DNA of 37,031 bases from 1162T-S-0a-05 sp050299435 (GCA_050299435.1 JBNKVX010000032.1:1-37031), one strand, 5' to 3'; shown: positions 26,502 to 34,559, counted from the first letter of the stretch. The notes: generated from the letters alone by a model not told the origin. Program-made: numbers and translations.

Positions 26502-29135
26502 ATGCGCATAGATAGGTTAACCAATCAGCTTCAAGTCGCACTGTCCGATGCACAATCAATCGCAGTAGGCCGAGATCACAATCAGCTGGAACCCCTGCAT
26601 TTGCTGCAGGCAATGCTTGACCAGCAGCGTGGGGCAGTAAGACCCTTATTGGCTCAAGCAGGGTTTGATGTCGCAGGTTTGCGTAATGAACTGACAAAAC
26701 AGCTGGAAAATTTTCCACGTATTCAAAATCCAACCGGTGATGTGGGAATGTCCCAGGAAATGGGTCGATTATTAAATCTTGCAGACAAATTTGCCCAGAA
26801 GAGCGGTGACAAATTTATTTCGAGTGAGAGTGTGTTGTTGGCTGCCTTAGATGAAGAAAATAATGCCTTAGGTAAGCTTTTGAATAAATTCGGAAACAAG
26901 GAAAACCTGAAAGCGGCAGTCGACAAGGTGAGAGGGGGTGAAACGGTAGACAATCCCGAAGCTGAAGAAAATCGTCAGGCTTTGGAAAAATATACCGTCG
27001 ATTTAACTGCACGCGCAGAAGCGGGTAAGTTGGATCCCGTGATTGGACGCGATGATGAAATTCGTCGCACAGTGCAAGTCTTGCAGCGGCGCACCAAAAA
27101 TAATCCTGTGTTAATTGGAGAACCCGGGGTTGGCAAAACAGCCATTGTTGAAGGTTTAGCGCAGCGTATTATTAATGGTGAAGTACCCGAAGGATTAAAA
27201 AATAAAAGGTTACTGTCACTGGATCTTGGTTCCTTATTGGCGGGCGCAAAGTTTCGCGGAGAATTTGAAGAGCGACTTAAAGCTGTTTTAAATGAATTGT
27301 CCAAGCAGGAAGGTCGTATCATTCTGTTTGTTGATGAATTGCATACCATGGTTGGCGCTGGAAAAAGTGAAGGCGCGATGGATGCGGGCAATATGTTGAA
27401 ACCGGCGTTGGCTCGCGGTGAGTTGCATTGTGTGGGAGCCACGACTCTGAATGAATACCGGCAATTTATTGAAAAAGATGCGGCCCTGGAACGTCGCTTT
27501 CAAAAAGTGCTGGTCGATGAGCCGACTGAAGAGGACACCATCGCAATCTTGCGAGGGTTAAAAGAACGTTACGAAGTTCATCATGGAGTGGATATCACAG
27601 ATTCTGCCATCATTGCAGCAGCAAAATTATCTCAACGCTACATTACTGATCGCCAGCTTCCTGACAAAGCAATTGATTTAATCGATGAAGCGGCTAGTCG
27701 TATTCGCATGGAAATTGATTCCAAGCCCGAAGAAATGGATAAACTGGAACGACGGTTAATTCAATTGAAAATTGAACGTGAAGCAGTCAAAAAGGATTCC
27801 GATGCGGCATCAAAGGAACGCCTGAAAAAAATTGATGAGCAGATAGATGAAAATGAAAAAGCCTACGCAGATCTGGATGAAATTTGGCGAGCTGAAAAAG
27901 TTGCTTTGCAAGGCTCGCATGAGATCAAAAGTAATTTAGAGCAGGCTCGTTTGGATTTGGAATCGGCAAGACGTGCCGGGGATTTAGGGCGAATGTCTGA
28001 ATTGCAGTACGGCATTATTCCTGAGCTGGAAAAACAACTGGATATGGCAAGCCAGGCAGAAATGCACGAAATGAAATTACTTCGCAACAAGGTGAGTGAT
28101 GAAGAAATAGCGGAAGTGGTTTCCAAGTGGACCGGTATCCCGGTATCAAAAATGCTCGAAGGTGAGCGTGACAAATTGTTGCGTATGGAAGATGCGCTGC
28201 ATAAACGTGTTGTGGGCCAGGCGGAGGCAGTGAAGGCTGTTTCCAATGCAGTGCGACGAGCGCGAGCGGGATTATCTGACCCCAACAGGCCAAACGGTTC
28301 GTTTTTATTCCTCGGACCAACTGGCGTAGGGAAAACGGAGTTGTGTAAAACACTGGCAGAATTTTTATTCGACAGTGGTGATGCCTTGGTACGAATTGAT
28401 ATGAGTGAATTTATGGAGAAACACTCTGTTGCGCGTCTCATCGGTGCTCCTCCCGGCTATGTCGGTTATGAAGAAGGCGGTTATTTAACTGAGGCAGTTA
28501 GAAGAAAACCCTATTCTGTTGTTTTGCTAGATGAAATTGAAAAAGCGCATCCAGATGTCTTTAATATTTTGTTGCAGGTTTTAGATGACGGCCGCTTGAC
28601 TGATGGCCAGGGTAGAACGGTTGATTTCCGCAACACTGTAGTGGTAATGACCTCTAATTTGGGATCTTCTTCGATCCAGGAAATTGAAGAAAATCGCGCC
28701 TATGACAGCATAAGTTTTGATGGTGAATTGGATAGCGAAGAGCTGAATAAACATAAATATCAGGCCATGAAAGAAGCAGTCATGAGTGTTGTTGCTGATC
28801 ACTTCCGTCCAGAATTTATCAATAGAGTTGATGAGTCTGTCGTTTTCCACCCCTTAGGTAAGGAACAAATAGCAGGAATTGCGAAAATACAGTTAACAAT
28901 ATTGATCAAACGATTGGCCGAGCAAGATCTGCGATTTAAAATCTCCTCGGAGGTGATGGATAAAATAGCAGTAGCAGGTTATGACCCGGTCTACGGTGCG
29001 AGACCGCTCAAACGCACAATTCAGCAGTTATTGGAAAACCCTTTGGCTGAGGAAGTATTGTCAGGTAAGTTTAAGCCCGGAGAAACAATTCGCGCTGTAC
29101 TGGATGGTGAGAATATCAAATTTGAAAAGGTATAA
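26502..29135 (+). CDS. clpB: ATP-dependent disaggregase ClpB
   Basis: ClpB is a hexameric AAA+ chaperone that rescues aggregated proteins together with DnaK. The 877-residue product has the N-terminal Clp repeat domain (1-150), AAA1 with Walker A GEPGVGKT (206-213), and a long coiled-coil middle domain (about 400-520). AAA2 has Walker A GPTGVGKT (605-612), and the C-terminal domain ends with YDPVYGARPLKRTIQQ. It is about 20 residues longer than the E. coli protein because of an acidic insertion around 728-749 (EENRAYDSISFDGELDSEEL). ATG 26502 is chosen: GGGA 26492-26495 is 6 bases upstream and MRIDRLTNQ is the conserved N-terminus; ATG 26469 would add 11 unconserved residues. Confidence 0.97.
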   Translation: MRIDRLTNQLQVALSDAQSIAVGRDHNQLEPLHLLQAMLDQQRGAVRPLLAQAGFDVAGLRNELTKQLENFPRIQNPTGDVGMSQEMGRLLNLADKFAQKSGDKFISSESVLLAALDEENNALGKLLNKFGNKENLKAAVDKVRGGETVDNPEAEENRQALEKYTVDLTARAEAGKLDPVIGRDDEIRRTVQVLQRRTKNNPVLIGEPGVGKTAIVEGLAQRIINGEVPEGLKNKRLLSLDLGSLLAGAKFRGEFEERLKAVLNELSKQEGRIILFVDELHTMVGAGKSEGAMDAGNMLKPALARGELHCVGATTLNEYRQFIEKDAALERRFQKVLVDEPTEEDTIAILRGLKERYEVHHGVDITDSAIIAAAKLSQRYITDRQLPDKAIDLIDEAASRIRMEIDSKPEEMDKLERRLIQLKIEREAVKKDSDAASKERLKKIDEQIDENEKAYADLDEIWRAEKVALQGSHEIKSNLEQARLDLESARRAGDLGRMSELQYGIIPELEKQLDMASQAEMHEMKLLRNKVSDEEIAEVVSKWTGIPVSKMLEGERDKLLRMEDALHKRVVGQAEAVKAVSNAVRRARAGLSDPNRPNGSFLFLGPTGVGKTELCKTLAEFLFDSGDALVRIDMSEFMEKHSVARLIGAPPGYVGYEEGGYLTEAVRRKPYSVVLLDEIEKAHPDVFNILLQVLDDGRLTDGQGRTVDFRNTVVVMTSNLGSSSIQEIEENRAYDSISFDGELDSEELNKHKYQAMKEAVMSVVADHFRPEFINRVDESVVFHPLGKEQIAGIAKIQLTILIKRLAEQDLRFKISSEVMDKIAVAGYDPVYGARPLKRTIQQLLENPLAEEVLSGKFKPGETIRAVLDGENIKFEKV

Positions 29136-29142
29136 AACTAAC

Positions 29143-29174
29143 AAAAAAGGCGCAACCTGAGTTGCGCCTTTTTT
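29143..29174. terminator. Bidirectional terminator between clpB and the DUF4124 gene
   Basis: An 8-bp perfect GC-rich stem (GGCGCAAC 29149-29156, GTTGCGCC 29161-29168, loop CTGA) is flanked by six As and six Ts. It can end transcription in both directions and lies between the convergent clpB (+) and the DUF4124 gene (-). Confidence 0.95.
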
Positions 29175-29210
29175 GTTTGAACTGCAAATTACGCGTTGCT
29201 ATTCGGAGCT

Positions 29211-29681
29211 TTAATTACAAGTATCCGAAATAACTTCTTGAGTAAGATTAATTTCAGCCTGGACTTCCTCAACAGATAAATATTTCGTACTACCGTCTGC
29301 TTGCTTCATCCGAATCCGGCCGGGCTTTTGTAATGTGGCCAAGCGATCTCTCTCTTGTTTGCAGGTCGCTTCCTTACGTGCTTGCATTTCCGGAGAAAGC
29401 TTGACTTCGGGTGCAGCCTCTTCAGCTTGGCTTTCAGGTCCGTCGGTATTATTGGTCGTAGTGGAAACGCCAGTTGAACCACCGATAGTAGGTCCGCCTG
29501 ATTTCACTAGTTCGGCTTCGACGTCGGCGGGAGGTGTTGCGCCGTAATGCACGCCGCCATCTTCGCCAACCCAACGATATACCGAATTTTGTGCTGAAGC
29601 GGACCCTGCGAGCAGCCCCATCGCCAATAGACCCGCGATCAGGATTGAATTGAGTGATATTTGGTTACGAGCAATAGTCAT
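29211..29681 (-). CDS. DUF4124-domain periplasmic protein
   Basis: The 156-residue product has a signal peptide (about 1-30, ending GSASA|QN), then YRWVGEDGGVHYGATPP. That is the DUF4124 core (usually YRWVDxxGxxHYSDxPP), whose function is unknown. A low-complexity Gly/Thr/Ser/Asn stretch (about 62-85) leads to a charged C-terminal helix (SPEMQARKEATCKQERDRLATLQ) with a second cysteine in the last residues (SDTCN), so a disulfide is possible. AGGTA precedes the ATG. Such proteins are common as single copies in gammaproteobacteria and give little functional context. Confidence 0.82.
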   Translation of the reverse strand: MTIARNQISLNSILIAGLLAMGLLAGSASAQNSVYRWVGEDGGVHYGATPPADVEAELVKSGGPTIGGSTGVSTTTNNTDGPESQAEEAAPEVKLSPEMQARKEATCKQERDRLATLQKPGRIRMKQADGSTKYLSVEEVQAEINLTQEVISDTCN

Positions 29682-29859
29682 TGTTATGTACCTAAAGTTT
29701 CTTCGATTTCAACTTTTTCACGTCGTTAATTGTTATTGGGTCAAAACCCGTTTTCACTGTCTCAGTATTTGACCAAAAGTATATACATAAATTCAAGTTA
29801 ATTAAGTGCGTATACAACACATTTAGTTATTTTGCCTCGAGCCTCTAGCTGTTTAAGTT

Positions 29860-30846
29860 TTAAAAGTATTTCTCTCTATCAATCATTTTATCGATAAAAG
29901 TATTGGTTGCCTCAGAAATAACCTGGCGCTCGGGGCTGGCTTCAAACCATTCCAGTGTCGTTTTAATGCCCTCAGAAAAGGGGATGTTAGCTTGAAAATC
30001 GGGTACAAAGCGCTTGATTTTGCTGTTATCGAAAATCACGCTGGTAGTTTTATCACCCAGCAACGATCCAACATACTCCTCATCATAATGGCAAAGTTTA
30101 TCGCTTGTTATATGCACAATATTGGCCTCTTTGCCTATTGCAGCAGCCAGGTGTTGATGTATCTGATTCCATGTCAGCAATTCATCTGAAGTGATGTGAA
30201 AAGCTTCGCCTATACTTTCCTGCAAGCCAATTAATCCGTAAAAGCCTTTGGCAAAGTCTTCTGCATGTGTCAAAACCCAAAGCGAGCTGCCATCTCCATG
30301 AACAATAATGGGCAGGCCTTTTTTAATCCTGTCGACAGTGGTGTATTCTTTCCAGCCGCCAATACAGATCGGAATTACCGTTGAGTATGTGTGTGAGGGT
30401 CTCACTATTGTGACGGGGAAACCTTTTTCGTTAAATTCTCTTAAAAGGCGTTCTTCACAGGCAATCTTGTTTCGAGAGTATTCCCAGAAGGGGTTGGATA
30501 ACGGTGTTGTTTCAGTAATTACAGGGTGTTGTAAGGGGGTTTGGTAACAAGAAGCTGAGCTAATGAATATATATTGTTCTGTTCTTTCCGCAAATAAACG
30601 AATATCACGTTCAACATCTTCCAACTCAAAGGCAATCCAGTTCACAACGCAGTCCCACTCGTGCTCGGCCAGAATGCGGGCGGTTTGTTCTTCATCGTGG
30701 ATATCACAAACAAGAGTGTTTGCACCCTGTATGCCGGCTGAAGATAAGCCCCTATTGAGGAGCCAAAGTTCCACACCGCTCTCCAAAGCCAGGCAAGAGG
30801 TTGCTGAACTAATATTTCCTGTGCCCCCAATAAAAAGTACTTTCAT
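29860..30846 (-). CDS. NAD(P)-dependent epimerase/dehydratase-like (extended SDR) protein
   Basis: The 328-residue product begins MKVLFIGGTGNISSA, the Rossmann-fold dinucleotide motif of extended short-chain dehydrogenases. It has an active-site-like YSRNK (Y123-xxx-K127) after FISSASCY. Other family residues include TIVRPSHTYS and the C-terminal HITSDELLTWNQI. It resembles sugar-nucleotide epimerase-like proteins and the plant CSP41 group, but substrate and pathway cannot be told. It stands alone between the DUF4124 gene and the ilv leader, on the strand opposite to ilvI, so it probably has its own promoter within 30847-30950. Confidence 0.8.
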   Translation of the reverse strand: MKVLFIGGTGNISSATSCLALESGVELWLLNRGLSSAGIQGANTLVCDIHDEEQTARILAEHEWDCVVNWIAFELEDVERDIRLFAERTEQYIFISSASCYQTPLQHPVITETTPLSNPFWEYSRNKIACEERLLREFNEKGFPVTIVRPSHTYSTVIPICIGGWKEYTTVDRIKKGLPIIVHGDGSSLWVLTHAEDFAKGFYGLIGLQESIGEAFHITSDELLTWNQIHQHLAAAIGKEANIVHITSDKLCHYDEEYVGSLLGDKTTSVIFDNSKIKRFVPDFQANIPFSEGIKTTLEWFEASPERQVISEATNTFIDKMIDREKYF

Positions 30847-31061
30847 TCCCGATTCTCAGTTTTTGTTTTTAATCAGTGTAGCAAAAACGGGGTATTTCCT
30901 TGGGTGAGCTTGGCGTCAGAGCTTGAAGATACTGACATCAGCGATTAGAATCGCGACTTTCCCATTGGGTGAATCGCGCCGGTTAACACTTCACCCCGAA
31001 AAGCCGGAGCGCCGAGCGGACTAAGCGTCCAATCAAACCTAATGGTGTGAGGGGGCAAACC
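30847..31061 (+). promoter_or_regulatory. Structured 5' leader / promoter region upstream of the ilv leader ORFs
   Basis: This gene-free stretch separates the divergent epimerase gene from the first leader ORF. It contains, in order: an inverted repeat GTTTTTG (30859-30865) / CAAAAAC (30882-30888); a tight hairpin GCGATT / AATCGC (30941-30954); GGGTGAA (30967-30973) / TTCACCC (30990-30996) with a 16-base loop; and GGAC / GTCC (31018-31030) inside a GC-rich segment. No clear -35/-10 pair is found. The density of inverted repeats suggests a folded leader RNA. It may correspond to the ilvB-OMG motif described upstream of ilvB in marine gammaproteobacteria; I recall that name but cannot compare the structures here. 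Confidence 0.45.
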
Positions 31062-31085
31062 ATGCATCCTTCCGGCAAGCGATGA
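31062..31085 (+). CDS. Seven-residue leader peptide ORF (MHPSGKR)
   Basis: This tiny ORF has one of the strongest ribosome-binding sites in the window: GAGGGGG (31049-31055), 6 bases before the ATG. It reads Met-His-Pro-Ser-Gly-Lys-Arg, then TGA. The stop overlaps the start of the next small ORF as ATGA (31082-31085). Such a strong initiation site for so short a peptide suggests a role in translational coupling or leader control. No branched-chain residue is encoded in it. Whether it is translated is inferred only. Confidence 0.5.
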   Translation: MHPSGKR

Positions 31086-31252
31086 ACACCTTAAATGTAG
31101 GCGGTTCAACAACAAGCGCTTTCGTGACGTCTGTCCCGGGCGTGGAGTCTTGTGCCGGAAATTCAGCAGCTAAATTGGAAACCTGTCGCTGTGCCTTTGC
31201 TAAAGGCTTGGCGATCGTGTGTATTTTTATTTTTAGGCACTTTAAAGAGTAG
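31082..31252 (+). CDS. 56-residue putative leader peptide upstream of ilvI, ends in a Leu/Ile/Val-rich run
   Basis: The ORF starts inside the stop of the 7-codon ORF (ATGA) and has no ribosome-binding site of its own, so it would depend on coupling. Near its end it encodes the run GLAIVCIFIF (residues 42-51), rich in Leu, Ile and Val codons, the products of the pathway. Its TAG stop (31250-31252) directly adjoins the ilvI ribosome-binding site (AGAGGA 31253-31258). This would allow ribosome stalling on scarce charged tRNA to alter the downstream RNA or ilvI translation. It resembles no protein I know. It could be a chance frame, but the double coupling argues against that. Confidence 0.5.
   Translation: MNTLNVGGSTTSAFVTSVPGVESCAGNSAAKLETCRCAFAKGLAIVCIFIFRHFKE
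31191..31240 (+). promoter_or_regulatory. Mutually exclusive hairpins within the end of the leader ORF
   Basis: GCCTTT (31193-31198) can pair with AAAGGC (31202-31207) to form a small hairpin. The same region, as GTGCCT (31191-31196), can instead pair with AGGCAC (31235-31240). The two pairings exclude each other. A T-rich tract (31223-31234) lies between. It is not a textbook attenuator, because the T tract does not directly follow the short hairpin, but a ribosome paused on the Leu/Ile/Val codons (31208-31234) would cover or free these arms. Confidence 0.35.
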
Positions 31253-31266
31253 AGAGGAAAGCAGAA

Positions 31267-33000
31267 GTGGAAAAACTTTCTGGTGGGGACATGTTGATAC
31301 GCGCGCTTGCCGACGAGGGTGTCGAATGCATGTTCGGTTATCCTGGTGGTGCTGCATTGCACATCTACGACGCAGTATTCAGACAAAAAAAAGTTAAACA
31401 TATTCTTGTTCGACATGAGCAAGCGGCAACGCACGCCGCGGATGGATATGCCAGGGCTACCGGCAAAACCGGTGTGGTGTTGGTGACTTCCGGCCCTGGT
31501 GCCACCAATGCAATTACGGGAATCGCCACAGCATACATGGATTCCATTCCAATGGTTGTGATATCGGGTCAGGTAGTTTCGGAACGTATTGGTGAGGATG
31601 CCTTTCAGGAAACAGATATGGTGGGTATATCTCGACCGATTGTTAAACACAGTTTCCTCGTCAAGGATCAACGCAAGATTCCAGAGATAGTGAAGAAAGC
31701 CTTCTATATTGCTTCAACAGGTAGACCGGGCCCTGTCGTCATCGACATTCCAAAAGATATAACCAATCCCGTTGATAAGTTCGATTACGTCTATCCGGAA
31801 AAAGTCAAAATTCGCTCTTATACCCCGGCGGGTAAAGGTCACGGTGGTCAAATTAAGAAGGCCGTCCAGCTTCTGATGAAAGCGCGGCGCCCAATGATTT
31901 ATTCTGGTGGCGGTGTAGTCCAGGGAAATGCAGCAGGACAACTGACCGAGCTTGCTCAAATTCTTAACTTTCCAGTAACCAACACCTTGATGGGCCTGGG
32001 TGGCTATCCAGGGACTGACAGACAGTTTCTGGGTATGCTCGGTATGCACGGAACAGTGGAGTCCAATACGGCAATGCACCATGCAGATGTCATTCTCGCG
32101 GTAGGTGCGCGCTTTGACGATCGTGTGACGAATACGCCAAACAAGTTTTGCCCATCCGCAAAAATCATTCACATTGATATAGATCCTGCGTCCATATCAA
32201 AGACCGTAACTGCAGACATTCCTATTGTGGGAGCGGTAGACAGCGTATTGAATGAAATGCTTGAGCTGGTGAAATCGTCTGATAGTAGACCCGATGCAAA
32301 AGCACTGGAGGACTGGTGGAAGCAAATTGAGGTATGGCGCGGCCGTTATAGTATTCAAAATATCCCAAATTATGCCGTGGAAGGCATGATCAAACCTCAG
32401 GAAGTTATTCGCACTTTGCATGAAGTGACCAAGGGTGATGCCTTTATAACCTCTGATGTGGGTCAACACCAAATGTTCAGTGCGCAGTATTACCTATTTG
32501 ATAAGCCTCGCCGTTGGATTAACTCTGGTGGACTCGGCACGATGGGCTTTGGCTTGCCCGCAGCCATGGGGGTTCAAATGGCGAATCGGGACGCAACTGT
32601 AGCATGTGTAACCGGTGAAGGTAGTATTCAGATGTGTATTCAGGAGTTGTCTACCTGCACGCAATATCATCTACCTGTAAAAATTATTTGTGTTAACAAT
32701 CAGGCGCTCGGCATGGTGAAGCAATGGCAAGACATGCAATACGATAGCCGTTATTCAGAAAGTCTCTACGAAGATTCTTTACCGGATTTCATCAAACTTG
32801 TTGAAGCATATGGTCATGTGGGGATGAAAGTGACAAAGCGTGAAGACTTGCTTCCAAAAATGCAGGAATGCTTTGCCATGAAAGACAAATGTGTATTCAT
32901 GGATATTTATGTTGATCCGTCAGAGCACGTCTACCCCATGCAAGTTGCCCCCAATGGATCAATGCGTGACATGTGGTTAAGTAAAACGGAGCGCACCTAA
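31267..33000 (+). CDS. ilvI: Acetolactate synthase, large (catalytic) subunit
   Basis: The enzyme uses thiamine diphosphate to make acetolactate and acetohydroxybutyrate, the first common step to Val, Leu and Ile. The 577-residue product shows the catalytic Glu E51 (HEQAATHAADGYARATG), TSGPGATNAITGIATAYMDS, and the thiamine diphosphate motif from GEGS (450-453) to NN (477-478). Glu replaces the usual Asp of GDGS. The start is GTG 31267 with AGAGGA 8 bases upstream. It overlaps ilvH as TAATG. Because it pairs with ilvH and sits before ilvC and pssA, ilvI is the best symbol; it may also be annotated as ilvB. Confidence 0.95.
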   Translation: MEKLSGGDMLIRALADEGVECMFGYPGGAALHIYDAVFRQKKVKHILVRHEQAATHAADGYARATGKTGVVLVTSGPGATNAITGIATAYMDSIPMVVISGQVVSERIGEDAFQETDMVGISRPIVKHSFLVKDQRKIPEIVKKAFYIASTGRPGPVVIDIPKDITNPVDKFDYVYPEKVKIRSYTPAGKGHGGQIKKAVQLLMKARRPMIYSGGGVVQGNAAGQLTELAQILNFPVTNTLMGLGGYPGTDRQFLGMLGMHGTVESNTAMHHADVILAVGARFDDRVTNTPNKFCPSAKIIHIDIDPASISKTVTADIPIVGAVDSVLNEMLELVKSSDSRPDAKALEDWWKQIEVWRGRYSIQNIPNYAVEGMIKPQEVIRTLHEVTKGDAFITSDVGQHQMFSAQYYLFDKPRRWINSGGLGTMGFGLPAAMGVQMANRDATVACVTGEGSIQMCIQELSTCTQYHLPVKIICVNNQALGMVKQWQDMQYDSRYSESLYEDSLPDFIKLVEAYGHVGMKVTKREDLLPKMQECFAMKDKCVFMDIYVDPSEHVYPMQVAPNGSMRDMWLSKTERT

Positions 33001-33491
33001 TGAGAAGAATTATTTCAGTATTAATGGAAAACGAACCGGGTGCGCTTTCACGTGTTGTGGGTCTATTTTCACAACGCGGTTATAACATCGAAACGCTGAC
33101 TGTTGCACCTACTGAAGATTCAACACTCTCGCGGTTGACCCTTACAACGATTGGTGATGATCACAAGATTGAACAAATCACCAAACATTTAAACCGATTG
33201 GTTGATGTTGTGAAACTCGTGGATTTGACTGAAGGTGCACATATTGAGCGTGAACTTATGATGGTCAAGGTTAAAGCGAATGGCGCACAGCGTGCAGAAG
33301 TTAAGCGTTGTGTGGATATTTTCCGTGGCCAAATAATTGATGTGACCGCGACGGTTTATACCATTCAAATTACAGGTGCTAGTGATAAGCTTGATGCGTT
33401 TTTGCAATCAGTTGGTGAGGCCGCAATTTTAGAAGTAGTGCGCTCTGGCGTTTCGGGTATTGGGCGCGGAGAGAAGGTTTTAAGTTTGTAA
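33000..33491 (+). CDS. ilvH: Acetolactate synthase, small regulatory subunit
   Basis: This 163-residue subunit activates the large subunit and confers feedback inhibition by valine. The N-terminal ACT domain reads MRRIISVLMENEPGALSRVV and GYNIETLTVAPTEDSTLSR; the C-terminal domain reads LMMVKVKANGAQRAEVKR and ends SGVSGIGRGEKVLSL. Length and sequence match E. coli IlvH (163). The start overlaps the ilvI stop by one base (TAATG). It ends 21 bases before the converging ilvY, with no convincing terminator in the gap. Confidence 0.95.
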   Translation: MRRIISVLMENEPGALSRVVGLFSQRGYNIETLTVAPTEDSTLSRLTLTTIGDDHKIEQITKHLNRLVDVVKLVDLTEGAHIERELMMVKVKANGAQRAEVKRCVDIFRGQIIDVTATVYTIQITGASDKLDAFLQSVGEAAILEVVRSGVSGIGRGEKVLSL

Positions 33492-33512
33492 GTGTTGAAT
33501 GCGCAAGCGCGG

Positions 33513-34391
33513 TTAGTTTTCCAGCTGTTGCCAAAACGCTTCTACAATGGGGCTTTTTATCCGTCTCTCTAATACACACACCCCGACTTCATAGGTTTTA
33601 AGTTGCGGCTGCAATCGAAATAGTTTTACTTTTTTGATAAGAGGGCTATTGTCCGCAACAATTTTTGGTACCAAGCCTATTCCGAATCCTAAGCTCACCA
33701 TGCTCACAATGGCTTCGTTACCACTAACTTGTGCGTAAAGATTGGGTGAAATATTTTTTTTGCGAAACCAGGTGTTTAATCTTTCGCGTGCAAGTCCATG
33801 TTCAGGAATAATCATGGGAATATGGCTGAGTATCTCGCTTTCATTCTTGCATGTTTTCAAGAGTGCACGGTCATCTTTAGGTGCAATAAACACCAGGGGC
33901 GAAGAGGTAAAGCTTTTAAATCTCAGGGAGCGGGGTAATTTATCTGGCTTGGCTGCAATCGCAATATCTTCTTCTCCTGCCTGTATTCTGGATATCGCTA
34001 AAGCCGGGTCACCGGTGTGCAGTTTTATTTCAATGCCCGGATGTGAACCGCGAAATTCGGCGAGAATGTTGTACAGAAAACTATAGCTTGCAGTGACGGA
34101 GCAATAGAGACGCAATTCGCCGCGAAGATTTTCATCGGTTGCGCTTAAACTCTCTCGTAATGTTTCCCATTGTTGCACCCATTCACGCGCTTGAGGAAGA
34201 AATTGTTTTCCTTTTTCTGTCAAACTTACTGTTCGGTTGTTGCGTTCAAAAAGCTGTATTTCAAGCTCGCTTTCTAATTGTTGGATGTTTCGCGAAAGCG
34301 TGGGAGGGCTGATATAAACAGCTTCTGCGGCGCGATGAAAATGGCAGGTTTCTGCAAGCTTGATGAATAGCTTGAGTTTGTATGTATCCAT
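33513..34391 (-). CDS. ilvY: LysR-family regulator IlvY, activator of ilvC
   Basis: IlvY activates ilvC in response to acetolactate or acetohydroxybutyrate. The 292-residue product has an N-terminal winged helix-turn-helix (FHRAAEAVYISPPTLSRNIQ) and a substrate-binding domain. It matches E. coli IlvY closely from memory: FERNNRTVSLTEKGK, LRLYCSVTASYSFL, HPGIEIKLHTGDPA, and SGNEAIVSMVSLGFGIGLVP. The divergent ilvC confirms the name. I use ATG 34391, since MDTYKLKLFIKLAE aligns with the E. coli N-terminus; in-frame starts at 34409 (ATG) and 34418 (TTG) lack ribosome-binding sites. In Pseudomonas, ilvY is not in the ilvIHC cluster, so this is an addition or retention here. Confidence 0.93.
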   Translation of the reverse strand: MDTYKLKLFIKLAETCHFHRAAEAVYISPPTLSRNIQQLESELEIQLFERNNRTVSLTEKGKQFLPQAREWVQQWETLRESLSATDENLRGELRLYCSVTASYSFLYNILAEFRGSHPGIEIKLHTGDPALAISRIQAGEEDIAIAAKPDKLPRSLRFKSFTSSPLVFIAPKDDRALLKTCKNESEILSHIPMIIPEHGLARERLNTWFRKKNISPNLYAQVSGNEAIVSMVSLGFGIGLVPKIVADNSPLIKKVKLFRLQPQLKTYEVGVCVLERRIKSPIVEAFWQQLEN

Positions 34392-34437
34392 GTTGAACTT
34401 TGTCCGCATGCGGGCCAATATTAGGCGTAGCTTTGTG

Positions 34438-34503
34438 TTTCACTTAATGAAATATATAAATTTAAATATTTCAATATACGTACGATAGGTATTTCACTAC
34501 AAT
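34438..34503 (+). promoter_or_regulatory. ilvY-ilvC divergent control region: repeated TTTCA/TGAAA operators and ilvC promoter
   Basis: TTTCA (34438-34442), TGAAATAT (34448-34455), ATATTTCA (34466-34473) and a further ATTTCA (34491-34496) form two overlapping inverted repeats, the longer being 8-bp arms with 10-base spacing. A likely ilvC -10 is TACAAT (34498-34503), with a poor -35 (TATACG 34475-34480) 17 bases away. A weak -35 with repeats just upstream is what a LysR-activated promoter should look like. The RNA would start near 34510, 50 bases before ilvC. Confidence 0.55.
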
Positions 34504-34559
34504 CGCGCTCAAATCTCAAGTCACCTTTCCATTTTTATTGATTTCTAAAGAGGAGCATC

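Noticed and set aside
27863..28441. 192-codon frame on the minus strand within clpB
   Set aside because: It mirrors the codon pattern of clpB and resembles no known family; shadow frame.
31193..31234. Classical intrinsic attenuator terminator before ilvI
   Set aside because: The 6-bp stem is separated from the T-rich tract by about 15 bases, so it would not work as a standard terminator; recorded instead as alternative pairing.
31039..31671. 210-codon frame on the minus strand overlapping the ilv leader and ilvI
   Set aside because: It lies antisense to the clearly coding ilvI, has an atypical composition and no ribosome-binding site; it is a shadow of ilvI.
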